From the NCBI GenBank assembly GCA_036873755.1, contig JAVTVY010008156.1:372001-436000 (forward strand): a stretch of DNA of 64,000 nt, in the 5' to 3' direction. Made by a program: the position numbers and the translations under genes. The notes under the pieces were generated by a model. It saw only the letters and a program-made list of their open reading frames with translations. It had not been told where the DNA came from and did no database searches. Positions 22,088-33,700 of the stretch are shown here, piece after piece; the first letter of the stretch is position 1; each line of letters opens with the position of its first letter. This DNA comes from Hanleya hanleyi. Its lineage: Eukaryota; Mollusca; Polyplacophora; Lepidopleurida; Hanleyidae.

Positions 22088-23260
22088 TGAACAGCATAGT
22101 GACAAGGACATTTTCAAGTTGTTTGACAGGGCAGTAGATGAGTGTGATGTAACTCAGGAGCATGTGTGTTCTTTTTTTAAGAATGGTGTGCTTATGCGCA
22201 AATGGCGACCTCTTTCAGGCCATTGAGGTGTTAACAAAACATGCTACAAAATTCTAAATCATTTCTATTGGCCAAATTTAAAGAAAGATGTTGTGGAATT
22301 TTGTAGGTCATGTCACACATGTCAAATGGTAGGAAAACCTAACAAAACCATACCAAAGGCCCCTCCCCTTTGGGGAAGCCTTTAGTAGGGTGATTATAGA
22401 TTGTGTTGGCCCATTACCAAAAACAAGGTCAGGCAATCAATACATGTTAACAATCATGTGTGCTTCAATCAGGTTCCCTGGAGCCATTCCTTTACGGAAT
22501 ATTAAGGCAAAAATTATTGTTAAGGCCTTAGTTAAGTTTTTCACGCTTGTCGGCCTACTCCAGTCTGTTCAGTCTGATCAGGGATCTAATTTCATGTCAG
22601 GAATGTTTCAACAAGTCATGCATGAATTGGGAATAAAGCAGTATAAATCATCTGCATACCACCCAGAAAGCCAAGGCGCATCAGAAAGATTCCACCAAAC
22701 ATTAACGAACATGATTAGGACTTATTGTTTTGACACTGAGAAAGACCGGGATGAAAGCATCAATTTGTTATTGTTTGCTGTCAGAGAGTCTGTTCAAGAG
22801 TCTTTAGGCTTCAGTCCATTTGAATTAGTCTTTGGTCATACAGTTAGAGGACCACTTAGCCTGCTAAAGGAAAGGTTCCTAGACAGAGATCTTAACTCAT
22901 GTAGTCTCTTACAATATGTGTCGGACTTTCGCACCAGGTTGACTAAAGCACGTGATTTGGCCATGTCAAATTTAACGTCAGCACAAAAAGGTATGAAAAT
23001 AACCTATGATAAACATGTCCTTAAACGAAGTTTCAAACCGGGTGAGAAGGTACTGACTTTTCTGCCTATTCCTGGTAATCCACTTAAGGCTAGATATTAT
23101 GGTCCTTATGTCATTGAAAAGAAACTAAGTGACCTTAATTACGTAATTCAGACTCCTGACAGGCGTAAAAACAAACACTTACGTCATGTAAATATGTTAA
23201 AGTTATACATCGACAGAGATAACACTAACAGTACTGCCCATCCTGTAAGTGTAGTTAATT
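22070..23260 (+). pseudogene. int: Gypsy integrase upstream of RT
   Basis: An HHCC zinc-binding domain (GVNKTCYKILNHFYWPNL then CRSCHTCQ) lies at about 22226-22330. It has an internal TGA after GGCCAT and a likely short deletion between RKWRPLS and its first histidine. The catalytic core starts at 22390: D4 (IIDCVGPLP), D63 (QSDQGSNF) and E99 (GASERFHQ), giving the canonical D,D-35-E spacing. A GPY/F module (GPYVIEKKLSDLNYVI) follows at about 23101-23148. The frame then continues without a stop into reverse transcriptase. Integrase lying before RT in one frame is the Gmr1-type arrangement rather than the usual Gypsy order. Confidence 0.9.
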
Positions 23261-23379
23261 CTGACCCTGATACTAATGAAACTTGTGAAGAGCCCATCAC
23301 AGCGGCGAAATTACAGAACTCTGACATTCTACTTAATTTGGATTCCAAGTTGTGTCATGTCGAGCCAGCGCGTCAGGAA

Positions 23380-23901
23380 GAACTTCGAACTCTGCTCAGT
23401 GAATATGAACATTCGTTTCCCGACATTTCTACCCGGACTGATACAATTTCACATGACGTCGATGTCGGAGATTCTAACACAGTAAAGCATAACCCATATC
23501 GTTTGAATCCCATTAAACAAAACTACCTGCAAAAAGAGATTCAGTATTTATTGGACAATCACTCCATTGAATCAAGTACTAGTAACTGGAGTTCACCTTG
23601 TATCCTCGTTCCAAAGCCAGATGGCAGTTACAGGATGTGTACTGACTACAGAAAGGTTAACACATTGACCAAAACAGACACATTCCCTATTCCGCGCATT
23701 GACGATTGCATTTATAAAGTGGGATGTGCCAAGTTCGTGTCAAAGTTTGATCTTCTGAAACGATTTTGGCAAGTTCCACTGACAGATCGTGCGAAGGAGA
23801 TATCAGCATTCGTCACTTCGGAGGATCTGTTCCAGTACAAAGTTATGTCATTTGGAATGAAAAATTCTCCAGCCACGTTCCAGCGTCTCACGGCCACGTG
23901 A
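23380..23901 (+). pseudogene. rt: Gypsy reverse transcriptase, YxDD deleted
   Basis: In frame with integrase: SPCILVPKPDGSYRMCTDYR (about 23593-23652), FPIPRIDD, then FDLLKRFWQVPL with the first catalytic aspartate, and SFGMKNSPATFQRL (about 23849-23890). The sequence then jumps to HVTFLGQVVGQG in another frame. The block that normally carries the YxDD catalytic motif and about 50-60 residues is missing, so RT cannot be active. The deletion endpoint is near 23893. Confidence 0.9.
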
Positions 23902-24516
23902 CATTCTTGGGTCAGGTTGTAGGTCAGGGTCAGGTAAAGCCTGTAGATGGTAAGGTCAGTGCCATCTCGCTATTTCCAAGACCAACATGTAAGAGACAAC
24001 AGATGCGTTTCTTGGGTATGGCTGGTTACTACAGACCATTTTGTCCAAATTTTTCAGATATTACTGAACCTTTAACTCGGCTCTTAAGAAAGAGGGTAAC
24101 TTTTGTTTGGACCGATGAATGTGAATCAGCTTTTGAAAACCTGAAAGCCATACTTAAGAACGCGCCAGTTCTTTCAGCACCAGATTTTGATTCACCTTTT
24201 AAACTGGCTGTAGATGCTAGTGTTTTTGCTGCTGGTGCCGTTTTGTTACAAGAAGGTATTTGGTGGTGTAGATCACCCAATATGTTATTTTTCACGTAAA
24301 TTTGACAAACGTCAGAGAAATTAGTCTACAATTGAGAAAGAATGTTTGGCAATGATATTGGCTTTACAACATTTTGATGTTTATGTTACTTCTTCGTCGT
24401 TGCCAATTACTGTATTCAGTGATCACAATCCACTTGTTTTCTTAAGTAAGATGAAAAACAAAAATCAAAGATTGTTGAGATGGAGTTTGGTGTCACAAGA
24501 ATACAATATTGAATTC
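23893..24516 (+). pseudogene. rnh: Gypsy RT connection and RNase H (decayed)
   Basis: After the RT deletion the frame gives the connection region (MRFLGMAGYYRPFCPNFSDI) and RNase H with LAVDAS (first aspartate, about 24208). A frameshift with a stop lies at about 24255-24300, then ECLAMILALQHFDVY (glutamate) and FSDHNPLVFL (aspartate). It ends at QEYNIEF and passes straight into the LTR terminus, so the rest of RNase H, any 3' coding region and most of the 3' LTR are deleted. No envelope gene is visible. Confidence 0.85.
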
Positions 24517-24552
24517 TGTTGCGTTTTTCTATTGTCGTTTAGACGTAACAGT
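24517..24552 (+). mobile_element. residual 3' LTR end
   Basis: TTCTGTTGCGTTTTTCTATT and the following bases to GACGTAACA match the end of the 5' LTR (20138-20172). Only this short terminus of the 3' LTR survives, presumably because of a deletion between RNase H and the LTR end. Confidence 0.75.
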
Positions 24553-24572
24553 AGATATGCTATGTATCCGTC

Positions 24573-24672
24573 ATTTGCATGTACGCTATTATGAGCATGG
24601 GAATAAGGGAAATTAATTGGATTGTCAATTTTGGAGACTGTAACGTGTATGCATAACTTAGGTATATAAATT
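24573..24672 (+). promoter_or_regulatory. octamer plus TATA-like pair
   Basis: A perfect octamer ATTTGCAT (24573-24580) is followed about 83 bp later by GGTATATAAATTCG (24661-24674). The spacing would suit a POU-dependent pol II promoter. AAAAGGTAACCAG at about 24727 could be a first-exon donor. No coding sequence is recognised downstream, so this is only a candidate. Confidence 0.25.
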
Positions 24673-24757
24673 CGAGGCTATCAATATATTCAAGAGTCGA
24701 ACCATAATCAGTATGTACTTAGCAAGAAAAGGTAACCAGTTCTATTTACAGCCATAG

Positions 24758-24996
24758 GAAATCCTAGAAAACATAGGGAATAAACAACTCAAGCTACAGT
24801 ATAATTTTGGTTTTATTGGAAATGCTAGAAAACATAAGGAATAAACAACTCAGCCTACAGTATAATCCTGGTTTTAATAGAAATGCTAGAAAACATAGGG
24901 AATAAACATCCCAAGCTACAGTATAATTCTTGTTTTATTAGAAATACTAGAAAACAGAGGAAATAAACAACTCATGCTACAGTATAAATCTGGTTT
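24758..24996. repeat. about 61-bp tandem repeat, 4 copies
   Basis: Units built from AATGCTAGAAAACATAGGG then AATAAACAACTCAAGCTACA and GTATAATTNTGGTTTTA occur four times with moderate divergence. Confidence 0.9.
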
Positions 24997-25059
24997 ATAA
25001 AACTATTGATCAATTTTTAAAAAACTACACAGAATATGTACATACAATGACAGACGTTC

Positions 25060-25395
25060 TCATACATAATTAGCCACATCATAATTCCAGAAGTAGCGAA
25101 TATTACCGTATATTCATGCCTGATGCGAAACTGGAGGGCAGGTTCACGCACATACGTTTTTCACGAGAGCCAACAAAGTCAGGATATTTTTTCTCAGTGC
25201 CGGTTCAAAAGTTCAATGAATATTGTAAGAATAAATTCAGCATTTTGACGCAAGAAACCTTCCCAAGACGGTGGCGTTGCTGGCTCTCGTGAAAAAAACG
25301 CATGTGTGTGAATCTGCCCTTCAGCCTCGCGCCTGGCATGAATATGCCGTAATATGCGTTACTTCTGAGATTACGATGTGGCTTATTATCTACAA
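25060..25395. mobile_element. inverted-repeat element (MITE-like)
   Basis: Left arm about 25067-25170 and right arm about 25271-25392 are inverted copies of each other, both containing TCACGAGAGCCA, AAGTA(G/A)CG and TTCATGCC. Divergence is roughly 15-20 percent by eye, with a spacer of about 100 bp. Open frames on both strands here are mirror images of the arms and not genes. Confidence 0.7.
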
Positions 25396-27352
25396 CATTC
25401 GTAAACATATACACATTAAAATTAAAAACCTATACCACTCAGTTCTAACATTTTGCAAAGGTTTACTAAATACATAAATTATGACTAAATACCCTAACAC
25501 CCGTCATGCGGATGAAGCTGAAGCAAATGTGGAAACTGCGGAATGTCGATCGAAAAATGTGGGCGGCTTTTGTTCTGTTCATTAAATCGACGTACTGCAT
25601 GCACATATATTTTACAGAATCCCGTACTGGCCCCGTACCTACTCCCAGCTCAGATCCCCTGTCCCCAGTCACCCTCCTCCCCTCTCTTCAATTAAACAAC
25701 CCTTTCAAGACGACAATTCACATGCTATAGCATTGTTCATTCGATGTTCTCGGTCCGTAGTGAGCGTTGAATATCCTTATCGATTTATCTCCGAGTTTGA
25801 TTCAATCGCCTCAATTTCATACTTGTCCTGTCTAATTTGACCGATCTTCCGACTAACAAATGGTCCCGGTCCCAAGTTGGGCGTTGGGTATACCCTTTTC
25901 TTTGTTTAGGTCAACCTGATGGCCGCGCTAGTTTCCTGGCAAAGCACTATGATTTTTCCAGCAAAACTTAGGCTCGCAGATGTAATACTATGTAGATTTC
26001 ACGTTCCGGGCATCCAGATATCCTTTATCAAAAATATTTATGTTCTAAGTCAGTTTGCCTAAAGGTTATAAGTATCCGGACAAACTGTTATGGCATTTCG
26101 ACTAAAAGCAAATTTGGCCTCAATTGGGCACCAGATGCCCTTTCGGATTGTTTTACTCTATTAGTGTACCCACCATGAACTCTATATCATCCTGATGACG
26201 TTGCATGACATTTCATCCAAAACTTCATACGCCCCGGACAAACAAACACAGATGGTTCCTGAAATTATAGTCAGATAACTGATGCGGGTTCAAATGTGTC
26301 GAATGCGGGCTTATCAGCTGAGGTGGTGTAATGTACGTCCATGTATGTATGTATATCGTCCAGGTATGTACACGTACGTCAATATTCGGGCATGTACATA
26401 AACATCACCCACGCGCTGTCATGTACGCCCACTGATATTTTGATCCTCTCTTCTGTATTCACTGATTATTGCTATGGAACCCAGTTTCTGTCTCAGTTGC
26501 TTCTGATCTTGTCTTCTTCCGGTACTGCGTCCCTGATCACTCCATGATAACGATCATGATCCTGTTGAAGCTCTTGTGGCACGTCATTTCCGCTCGACCC
26601 TCTCCAAGGTGATCGTTATCATTTGTCGCAAAGGTGTCAATTTTACACTACTATCCCATTATCGGCATAACTGACGGAGTGTTAACAAAACAACGTCCAA
26701 CATTTTCATCTTACAAACTGTATATACGTTAACAGTTTTTCTCAACATGGGTTTGCAACAGCGTCATTTTCGACTTAGACTTTATGCGGATAAAGTGTCG
26801 TATCATGCTCGTATGGTCGTTGAAATAGAGTGCTGAGCTACAACCATTATTGCATAGTTGTGGCTTACTAGGATTGTATATATTATTATTACGTCTATTT
26901 AATATTCAAGACCATTCAATGTACACGAGGGAAATATTGGAGGTGTATATCAAGCTTAATGCAATAAAACTGTTACAACTTTTGTTTTCTTAATTTGTTT
27001 CTAACTCCTGCGCAAAATTACAACAATTAAACGCAACATTAACAGGGAGGTGGAAAACGATGCCGGCGTGCTGAGAAGAAGTCATATTACCTCACAGACA
27101 AATAAACTGAGTGCATATTTCTGAAAGCATCACAAGAATCAAAAGTGATCCCTGTGATGATTTGTATCCCAGCCACGGTTTGATTGTAGCTGCTCATGCG
27201 AACATATTGAATTCATAGGCATTCAACAGAAAATCTAAGAGCATGAATAGGGACCAGCTAGATAAAGGGAATAAAGCTGAATTTGCCTAATTATATCTCC
27301 GCGATTAGCTTCTGTATATGTCCAACAGACGAAAATGAGACATTTATTGACT
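25396..27352. other. non-coding
   Basis: No gene is recognised over about 2 kb. CCAGCCACGGTTTGATTGTA at about 27171 is similar to TCAGTCACGCTTTGATTGTG at about 30197, a weak dispersed-repeat pair. Confidence 0.4.
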
Positions 27353-27692
27353 TGTTCGGGTAGTCACTTGCGCATGCCCAGTGAAGAGCTTTGAGCGCGG
27401 GTCTGTTGACTTCCGGTTTGATACTGCCAGCCAGATGCAATGGGACTGAATATAAACATGCAATTTTAGCTGATGTTCCTTCAAATTACATAGCCAAAAT
27501 TCTGCATACCTTGGAAAACAACAGTGGCTATCATGTCTAAACGAATTGTAGCTTTGCAACTTGTAATATAAATTCTGGACGTTTGAGAAGCGGTTCAGCC
27601 CTATGCATAATATTATTCGATATTCCCCGGAAGTCAACAGAGCCGAGCTTCAAGCTCTTCACTGGGCATGCGCAAGTGACTATCCGAACTCC
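27353..27692. mobile_element. TIR element just downstream of the GH3 gene
   Basis: GTTCGGGTAGTCACTTGCGC (about 27353) through TCTGTTGACTTCCGG is repeated in inverse at about 27626-27692, with 60-65-bp arms and few mismatches. The ends contain GCGCATGCCCAGTG, close to an NRF1 half-site. No ORF with similarity was found. It lies about 100 bp beyond the GH3 stop codon and may supply 3' processing or boundary sequence, which is speculation. Confidence 0.75.
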
Positions 27693-27766
27693 CGAATACC
27701 TTCTCAACCAGGGTTATTACTTTGTGAAGGCGTAGGAAATATACCGCCTCCAATATAAGATTTTCC

Positions 27767-27772
27767 TTTAAT
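27767..27772 (-). terminator. candidate polyadenylation signal of the GH3 gene
   Basis: ATTAAA on the minus strand, about 19 nt after the stop codon at 27791-27793. It is a common variant signal, but so close to the stop that the true signal may lie further on. Confidence 0.3.
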
Positions 27773-27790
27773 TACATAATAATGGCCTTC

Positions 27791-30700
27791 CTAATTCAGA
27801 GCGACAATGCTTTGCTCAATGAAAAGTTGTATGAATTCTTTCTTCCTGATGATTCTCGGAGTCTTGTACTGGATTGACGACATTCTGGGATTGTCTACCA
27901 TTCTCTGCGCTTTAAATGTCTCGAAACTCCCTGTTTTCACCTCGATGATCTGCAGACCTTGAATGGTGCCTCTGTCGCGACAGGTTTTATAGTAATCCGT
28001 CAGCTCACAAAGCCTGTCGTCAACCTGAATGACCAATTGACCAATGTTACCAACCGGCATCAATACATGTACTATATTTTTCACATGTAGATATTCAGTC
28101 ATATACAGTAGTTTCGAAACCCTGATTCCTCTTAGAGAAGTTAATTAAAGTGATCGTAAACCTTCAAGGAAAGTTTCCATCAAATGAAAGACCATTGCAA
28201 ACAGTGTGGGGAAATAAACTTGACACTCATGAGTCGCCATCTCCCAGATGTTGGTGAAACATGCACATTGGAACAGTGAGTCTGTGTTGAAACTCAAAGT
28301 ATACATACCTTTAGCTTGAATCATGCATTGGAAAGTGCATATAAAGTTTGAAATATATGTATTAAAGCAGTGTGACGTCACTGGACCTAAATATGATTGC
28401 AACAGACCACCATAGAATACCATGCTTTAATTGCAGTTTACTCTGTGTAATAAAATCGTAAAAAATTACAATAAATATTTTTCCACACTGTTTGCAATGA
28501 TCTTTCATTTGATGGAAACTTTACTTGAGGGTTTACGATCACTTTAAGTAGCTTTGTAATTTCAGTGGCAACAGTTCAGGTTTAGAGAAAGGATATAGAT
28601 TTGTAATACGGTCTCCCTCTTTGACCAGGTTAGTGACGATGATATGACGATGAATGTTCACGGCACTACTTAGTCATTGATGGGGCGGAATTAATAATCG
28701 TATAACTGGACGTGTTTTCAAAGCCGAGTGTGAACGTTTCGGGTTTCTATACTACATACATTGGGAACATTTCAGTTCACTATGTGATGCGTTGTGGGGT
28801 TCGGAAAAACAAAGACGTGTGGCTGTACTATATGTGAGCAATTGTGCTAATTAAGAAAAAGGGGCCATTTATTTACCTCCCGTGCTTCTTGTAGTGATAT
28901 TCTGGGGCCCCCCTCAGCCTCAACAAATATTACATAGTAAAGCCCACCTCGCATTTCACCTGTAAATGATAAAGTAGGCAGTAAATAGTAAGCCTCACCA
29001 GTCTGCAATTAGGCAACAGTATTGATAATAGCAAATTAATCAACATTTTATTTCGCAAAATCCAGAAGTGAGGTCCCAATACTTATCAATGCTTGTTGTC
29101 CAAGAACAGCAATCTTCCAGATATGAAGTAGGCTAAACAATTTCTTGTTATTCACAATCAGAAGGGTAGCATATGAATAACGGTTACTGACTTACTGAAA
29201 TACAATTCGTGAATAATGGAAGGACAAGCAGTATAATGTCTAGCATTACCTCTGGCTTGTTCAAAGTATATAGCCTCTGTGCAGGTGTAGTCCGTGAGTT
29301 GTCTCCCCTTAAAGTTAGAAAAGACCTCCATCAGAGCTTGCGATACGACCACCTCGGGCACCTTCTCTGTGTACACATTCAGTATATCACCGATCCTGTT
29401 AGAAATATTTTCAGGCAGAATGAAGCCTTCTTATTAATCAAAATCCAGCTTATTCTAGATAAAACCTGGAAAACAGAAACCACCATGCTGGTGTAAATAC
29501 AATGTGCAAGATCAAACTTTATGACCAATAACGACACCAGAAAAGCTGGCAAAGATTGTTAAACTTATCATTGGAGGATATGTCATAATTTAGGTGAGGC
29601 GTTTTGGTATCAAAGATAATTTATGGCAATGCAAAAGACACTTACCCTAGTAACTGATTCATTTATATCATATCTAGATTAATGCTCCTCCATTAATATA
29701 GATACAGTAGAGAGGGGTTATTTAGGAAGGCGCAAAGGAAACATTAACTACCATTCTGATCACAAACCTTCGTACAAACTTGTACAGTGGCATTTGATGG
29801 TAAAATCGGGTCACCTCGATGACGTCACCAGTTCGATATCTGTACAAACCCTCCCAGGTAGTCAACACAAGTTCATATTGCTCTCCAACTTCCACCTGTA
29901 ATCAAATACGAGCGTCTAGTCCGTCATTCAATATTCAGCCGTCGTCCATTACAGAATTTCTGCGTCCATAATCCAAAGACCTAATTCATATAATAACATT
30001 AGCACCAAATTAAAAGGATAGATCATGGTATACATACAACTAGGCTAATTTCCTGCAAGACAGAAGCGGTCAACAGTTTCCAGTGATGCCAGCAAGACAC
30101 CTTGATGTTCCAAAAATAGGAAATCCGTATCGCTGATCTGTATTCTTAATCCATATGAGATACGTTGTAAAGTCGTTATCTAGAGTATGATGTATCTCAG
30201 TCACGCTTTGATTGTGACTGTTCATATGAACACCACGAGGATCTTGAAATAAATAGGTTCATACGGCTCTCAGCCCCGGGTTAAGTGGAATTAGACGCAA
30301 GTTATGAAACGTACCGCCATAGATCTTGAACGCTACGCTCTACCAGCATGCATTATGTACCGCCAAATTTAAGAAACTTCGACTGGAGGCGCTAGATGAT
30401 ATATCCCTGATCTAGTGCATCATGTGGAAAGATTCATCTGGTGGAAGAATTATCTAAAAACTTCACATTGTGCCTTCGACATTATTGCAGCCAACTAGCA
30501 TACAATATCATTAGATATTGGCATATACATGCATATTTGTTTTAACAAAACAGGTATTTCTTTTTACTTTCGACATCACACTTGAATGTTTAAAAAACAT
30601 ACCTCATGTAACATCAGTGTACGAGCTTTTTCATCGTCAACCGCCAGGAATTCATAAAAGTATGCCCCTGCTAGGACGGCATAATTGCATTCAGCGTCAA

Positions 30701-33700
30701 AAGGCCAAAGGTTAACAGCAATCAACCCCTCCGTTGCGGCATGGAATTGCGAATATAAAATAACGCCGCCCAAATATTTCTGCTTCAACACTTCAGCATA
30801 GATACGAAATGTTCCCGAGCCGGTTGCAAAAACAAGTTTGCATTTTGGCCAAATTCTTGGAACGATACCGTCAAAACCTTTGCGGAATTCTTCTCGAAGC
30901 TCAGTTGCTCTTAGTGGATCTGCAATACATTTCTCTTCTAGCTGCTTTCGTACATTTGTTTTTAGTCGAATAGCGGAGCTCAATGTCCCGTGCTCAATAT
31001 CGTCGCAGAGGGTAACCCATTGGTTCTCCAAACATTTAAATGCAGCCAACGCAGTAGTTGCTACGAATGCGAAAATGACACTGATATCTCTATCTCTCAG
31101 GCTAAACAGCAGATCTACGTACGTCTTTTCTCCCTCGGTGTCCACGTCATCAACAATTTTAGAAGTAGTCCACATGGGAAGATTGCTAATAGATTGGACT
31201 GATGAAATTGGTCCAATTTTAAAACCTCTGTCCGTCTGAGAAGGTCTGGAAGGATATCCTAGCCTCATCCAGAGATTAAGTCTTTCCGTACCAGGAATTT
31301 GAATGCCCGACCGTGAGCTGACAGCAGTCGTATCCCAGACAAGTTTATTGGCAACTTTAATGGATTTTGGATATAACTTACTTTTACCTGATGTTGTACC
31401 GGTGGTTGTCGCTATGAAGTCAACTTTTTCCGGAAACATAACATTGTCCTCACCATCGACCGCGCGGTTGACGTACGAGAGATAGTCCTCATAAAGGGTT
31501 AATGGAATTCTTTGACGAAACTCTTCCACAGTCCTGATCTTGGTCATGCAATAATCTTTGGCAAACTCCGTTGAAGCGGAGTGCTCTAGAATTTTACGAA
31601 GAGTGGCCCTTTGTGTCTTCTCTATGTTTCGGCATACTTTGTCAAATCGCCTCTCAGCTATATACCCTAACAGAGTCATGGCCTTGAAAAGGAAGTAAGA
31701 TGCGATCAGGGATGGGTACGTATGGTAGGCAGAAGGCTCAAGTCTATATATGTCAAAGAACACACCACCTACTGCCAGCAAGGTTCCGCAGGTTATCCAG
31801 CCTGCAGAAAGATTAGAAACGTCTGCATAAATATTCTTACGAAGTGTGTTTAACCCTATCTTGCCTGGGCTTTTTGGGGTCTGTCCTGGCCTGGGAGGGG
31901 GGTGGGGAGCGAAATGGCCCCCGCCTAATTATTTTTCTTACCCCTTGAGCTAGGTTGCTAAAACTTACTACACTATCCTCTTGGGTCAAGCTCTACCAGA
32001 AAATGTAAAACAAAATCCAAGATGCCCGCTATGATGACGTAATAGTGACGTCATTTTCAAAAACGGCATTTTTTGGTCGATTTTTCGATCGGAATTTTCG
32101 AATTTTTTATTTATGCAATTTCTCTGCAAAAACTGCATAATAAATTAGTAAATATTAATGTGATGTGAAATAAAATAGTTTTTGTCCACTTTTCATCGCA
32201 GAAAAGCCGAAATTTTGAAGAAATATGATAAAAATCATCACTTTTGCGTTACCCAACTTAGCCGCCATCTTGAATTTACCCATGATCCTCTGCTCGGGGG
32301 TTATGCAATGGGCTCAAAATGACCCCAATATGACAGACTATAAAGTCAAGGAGTTTCAGCACTCCATTTTTTGTCGTTCCGGAGATAGCACAGAAAGTTT
32401 TGTAGGGGGGGAGGGGGCTATTTCGTCCCCCCCCCCCGTGGTCAGGTAGGGTTAAAGCATAGGAAGCTTGACTCTATGATTATCTTTAAGTGGAGACCCG
32501 CACCCCAGGCAGAGATCCCATTGCATTTCAGGTGGGGGAGTAATCTACTTTGCACCAATAATCACCGGTTTACGAAAAACCGTAATTTTTATTCTTGAAG
32601 AACTGCCCAAAATTGAATTCGAATATTACCAAATGTGTTGCCATGGAACCATCTCAATTTAGTAGAACAAAAACATGTGAACAGATACGAAAATGTCATG
32701 AAATACACATTTGTGTGGATTATAATTATAAAATTACCTCACTGAACCTAGCTTTGAAATACGTTCATAAAGTTAGACCGCGGTTCGCAGTTCGCAGTTC
32801 GTTATTCGGGGGGAACATTCATTCAGCGAATCGTAGCAACGCCCCTAGCAGCGCCCCCTGGCGTTAGATTTGGGATATGAATATTCAAAGATATAGAGCA
32901 TGACATTCTCTCTTGCTATACAGAGTTTGGAGTTCAAAGTACTTATAATAAAAAAAATACAGATTTCCATATCTGAAGAAATAATTGCTGGTCCCCTCGA
33001 ATAACGAACTGCAAACTGCGAACCGCGGTCTAACTTTATACATGCGTGTTTATCATATCCATGGTTCGCCATTTGGTGTGTGAAACTCCGCTCAGGTGGA
33101 TCACAAGTCATCAACGGATGGATGATCACATTTTCATTCGTTAACTGGAGACGATTCAGTGTGTATTCTCATACACTGTTCTCAAGCTCACGCAGCCTTC
33201 AAATTGTATTAACCCTATACGTCCTGAGCTTTTTGGGCCTGTCCTGGCCTGGGGGAGGGGGGCGAAATGGTCTCCCCTAACTATTTTTCTTACTCCTTGA
33301 GCTAGGGGGGACTGACACTTAGCACACTATACCCTTGGGTCAAGCTCTACCAGAAAATGTAGCAAAAATTCAAGATGGCCGCATTGATGACGTAATTTTC
33401 AGTAACCTCATTTTCAAAAACGACATTTTTTGGTATATTTTTCGGTCGGATTTTTTATTTATGCAATTTCTTCGCATAAACTGCATGATAAATTAGTCAA
33501 TATTAATGTGATGGGAAATATATGTAGTTTTTGCCCACTTTTCATCGCGGAAAAGCAGAAATTTTGAAGCAATATGACAGAAACATCACTTTTCTGTTAC
33601 CCCACGTGGCCGCCATCTTGACCCCCTGTTCGGGGTAACATAATTAGTGCTGATAGACCCCAGTTTCTGTTGTCATCTAAAGATGTTGATGTACAACTGT

